A DNA stretch of 64,000 nt, from contig JAOHDU010000002.1 in assembly GCA_028096805.1 (NCBI GenBank), positions 1 through 64,000 of the forward strand, read 5' to 3'. Below are positions 63,408-64,000 of this stretch, piece after piece. The translations under genes were made by a program, and so were the position numbers. The DNA comes from Pontimonas sp. GTDB lineage: Bacteria; Actinomycetota; Actinomycetes; Actinomycetales; Microbacteriaceae. Every line of letters begins with the position of its first letter. Positions within the stretch are counted from its first letter, which is position 1. Below the pieces are notes generated by a model. That model had not been told where the DNA came from and searched no databases. It was given only the letters and a program-made list of their open reading frames with translations.

Positions 63408-64000
63408 ATCAGCGATCCGAGGATTAACGACCGCATCCGTGCCACCGAGGTTCGCCTCGTCGGGCCCGAAGGTGAACAGGTCGGTGTGGTGCGCGTGGAT
63501 GTTGCGCTGCGTCTAGCTCAAGAGGCTGACCTTGATTTGGTGGAGGTTTCCCCCAATTCGAACCCACCCGTCGTCAAAGTAATGGACTACGGCAAGTTCA
63601 AATACGAGGCAGCACAGAAAGCAAAAGAAGCTCGTAAGAATCAGGCGAACACGATCCTCAAAGAGGTTCGCTTCCGCCTGAAAATCGATACGCACGACTA
63701 CGAAACCAAGCGCAAGCGCGCCGAGACCTTCCTCAAAGCGGGCGACAAGGTGAAAGCCATGATTTTGTTCCGTGGACGAGAGCAATCTCGCCCCGAGCAG
63801 GGTGTGCGGTTGTTGCAGCGTTTCGCAGAGGACGTCTCGGAATACGGAGTTGTGGAGTTCACGCCCACCATCGATGGTCGCAACATGGTCATGGTGATTG
63901 GTCCGCTGAAATCCAAAGCGGACGCGAAAGCAGCGCAGGCGAAGGAAAAAGAAAACGCGCGCGCCCAGGCACCTGCCGCCACCCCTGAGCCAGAAACCCC
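63408..64000 (+). CDS. infC: Translation initiation factor IF-3 (3' end beyond window), ATC start codon
   Basis: [79 protein letters not shown] 6 nt before ATC. Confidence 0.93.
   Translation, partial: MSDPRINDRIRATEVRLVGPEGEQVGVVRVDVALRLAQEADLDLVEVSPNSNPPVVKVMDYGKFKYEAAQKAKEARKNQANTILKEVRFRLKIDTHDYETKRKRAETFLKAGDKVKAMILFRGREQSRPEQGVRLLQRFAEDVSEYGVVEFTPTIDGRNMVMVIGPLKSKADAKAAQAKEKENARAQAPAATPEPET

Overview
This is a gene-dense, moderately high-GC actinobacterial chromosome segment. Gene content and order resemble Microbacteriaceae-like freshwater or marine Actinobacteria; this is an inference and no search was run. Most of the window is conserved housekeeping: truB, hemW, hrcA-dnaJ-rsmE, phoH-ybeY-CBS/CorC-era, leuA, recO-uppS-glyS-dusB-dgt-dnaG, def, fabD-fabH-acpP-fabF with a PucR-type regulator, aceE, Nif3-zinc-ribbon-RNase HI, rnpB, lexA, hisC-hisB-hisH-hisA and infC. 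There are three tRNAs and one RNase P RNA. The accessory-looking part is about 27.8-44.6 kb. It holds katG, a 1.4 kb segment bounded by a 44-bp duplication of a tRNA 3' half and carrying an HExxH lipoprotein, a fatty-acid desaturase, a photolyase-like protein whose two domains appear circularly permuted and which keeps a Cys pattern compatible with an Fe-S cluster, a TetR/MMPL/YhgE export operon whose MMPL protein appears fused to a degenerate ABC ATPase domain, and a heliorhodopsin gene. Other notable items are a Leu-rich leader peptide before leuA, a CIRCE-like box before hrcA, a LexA box before a divergent LysM (DivS/YneA-like) gene, a probable ATC start codon for infC, and several degenerate paralogs (ALDH lacking its catalytic half, zinc ribbon lacking Cys, histidine-kinase ATPase lacking an H-box). 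All calls come from reading motifs and the ORF track; none was checked by database search.
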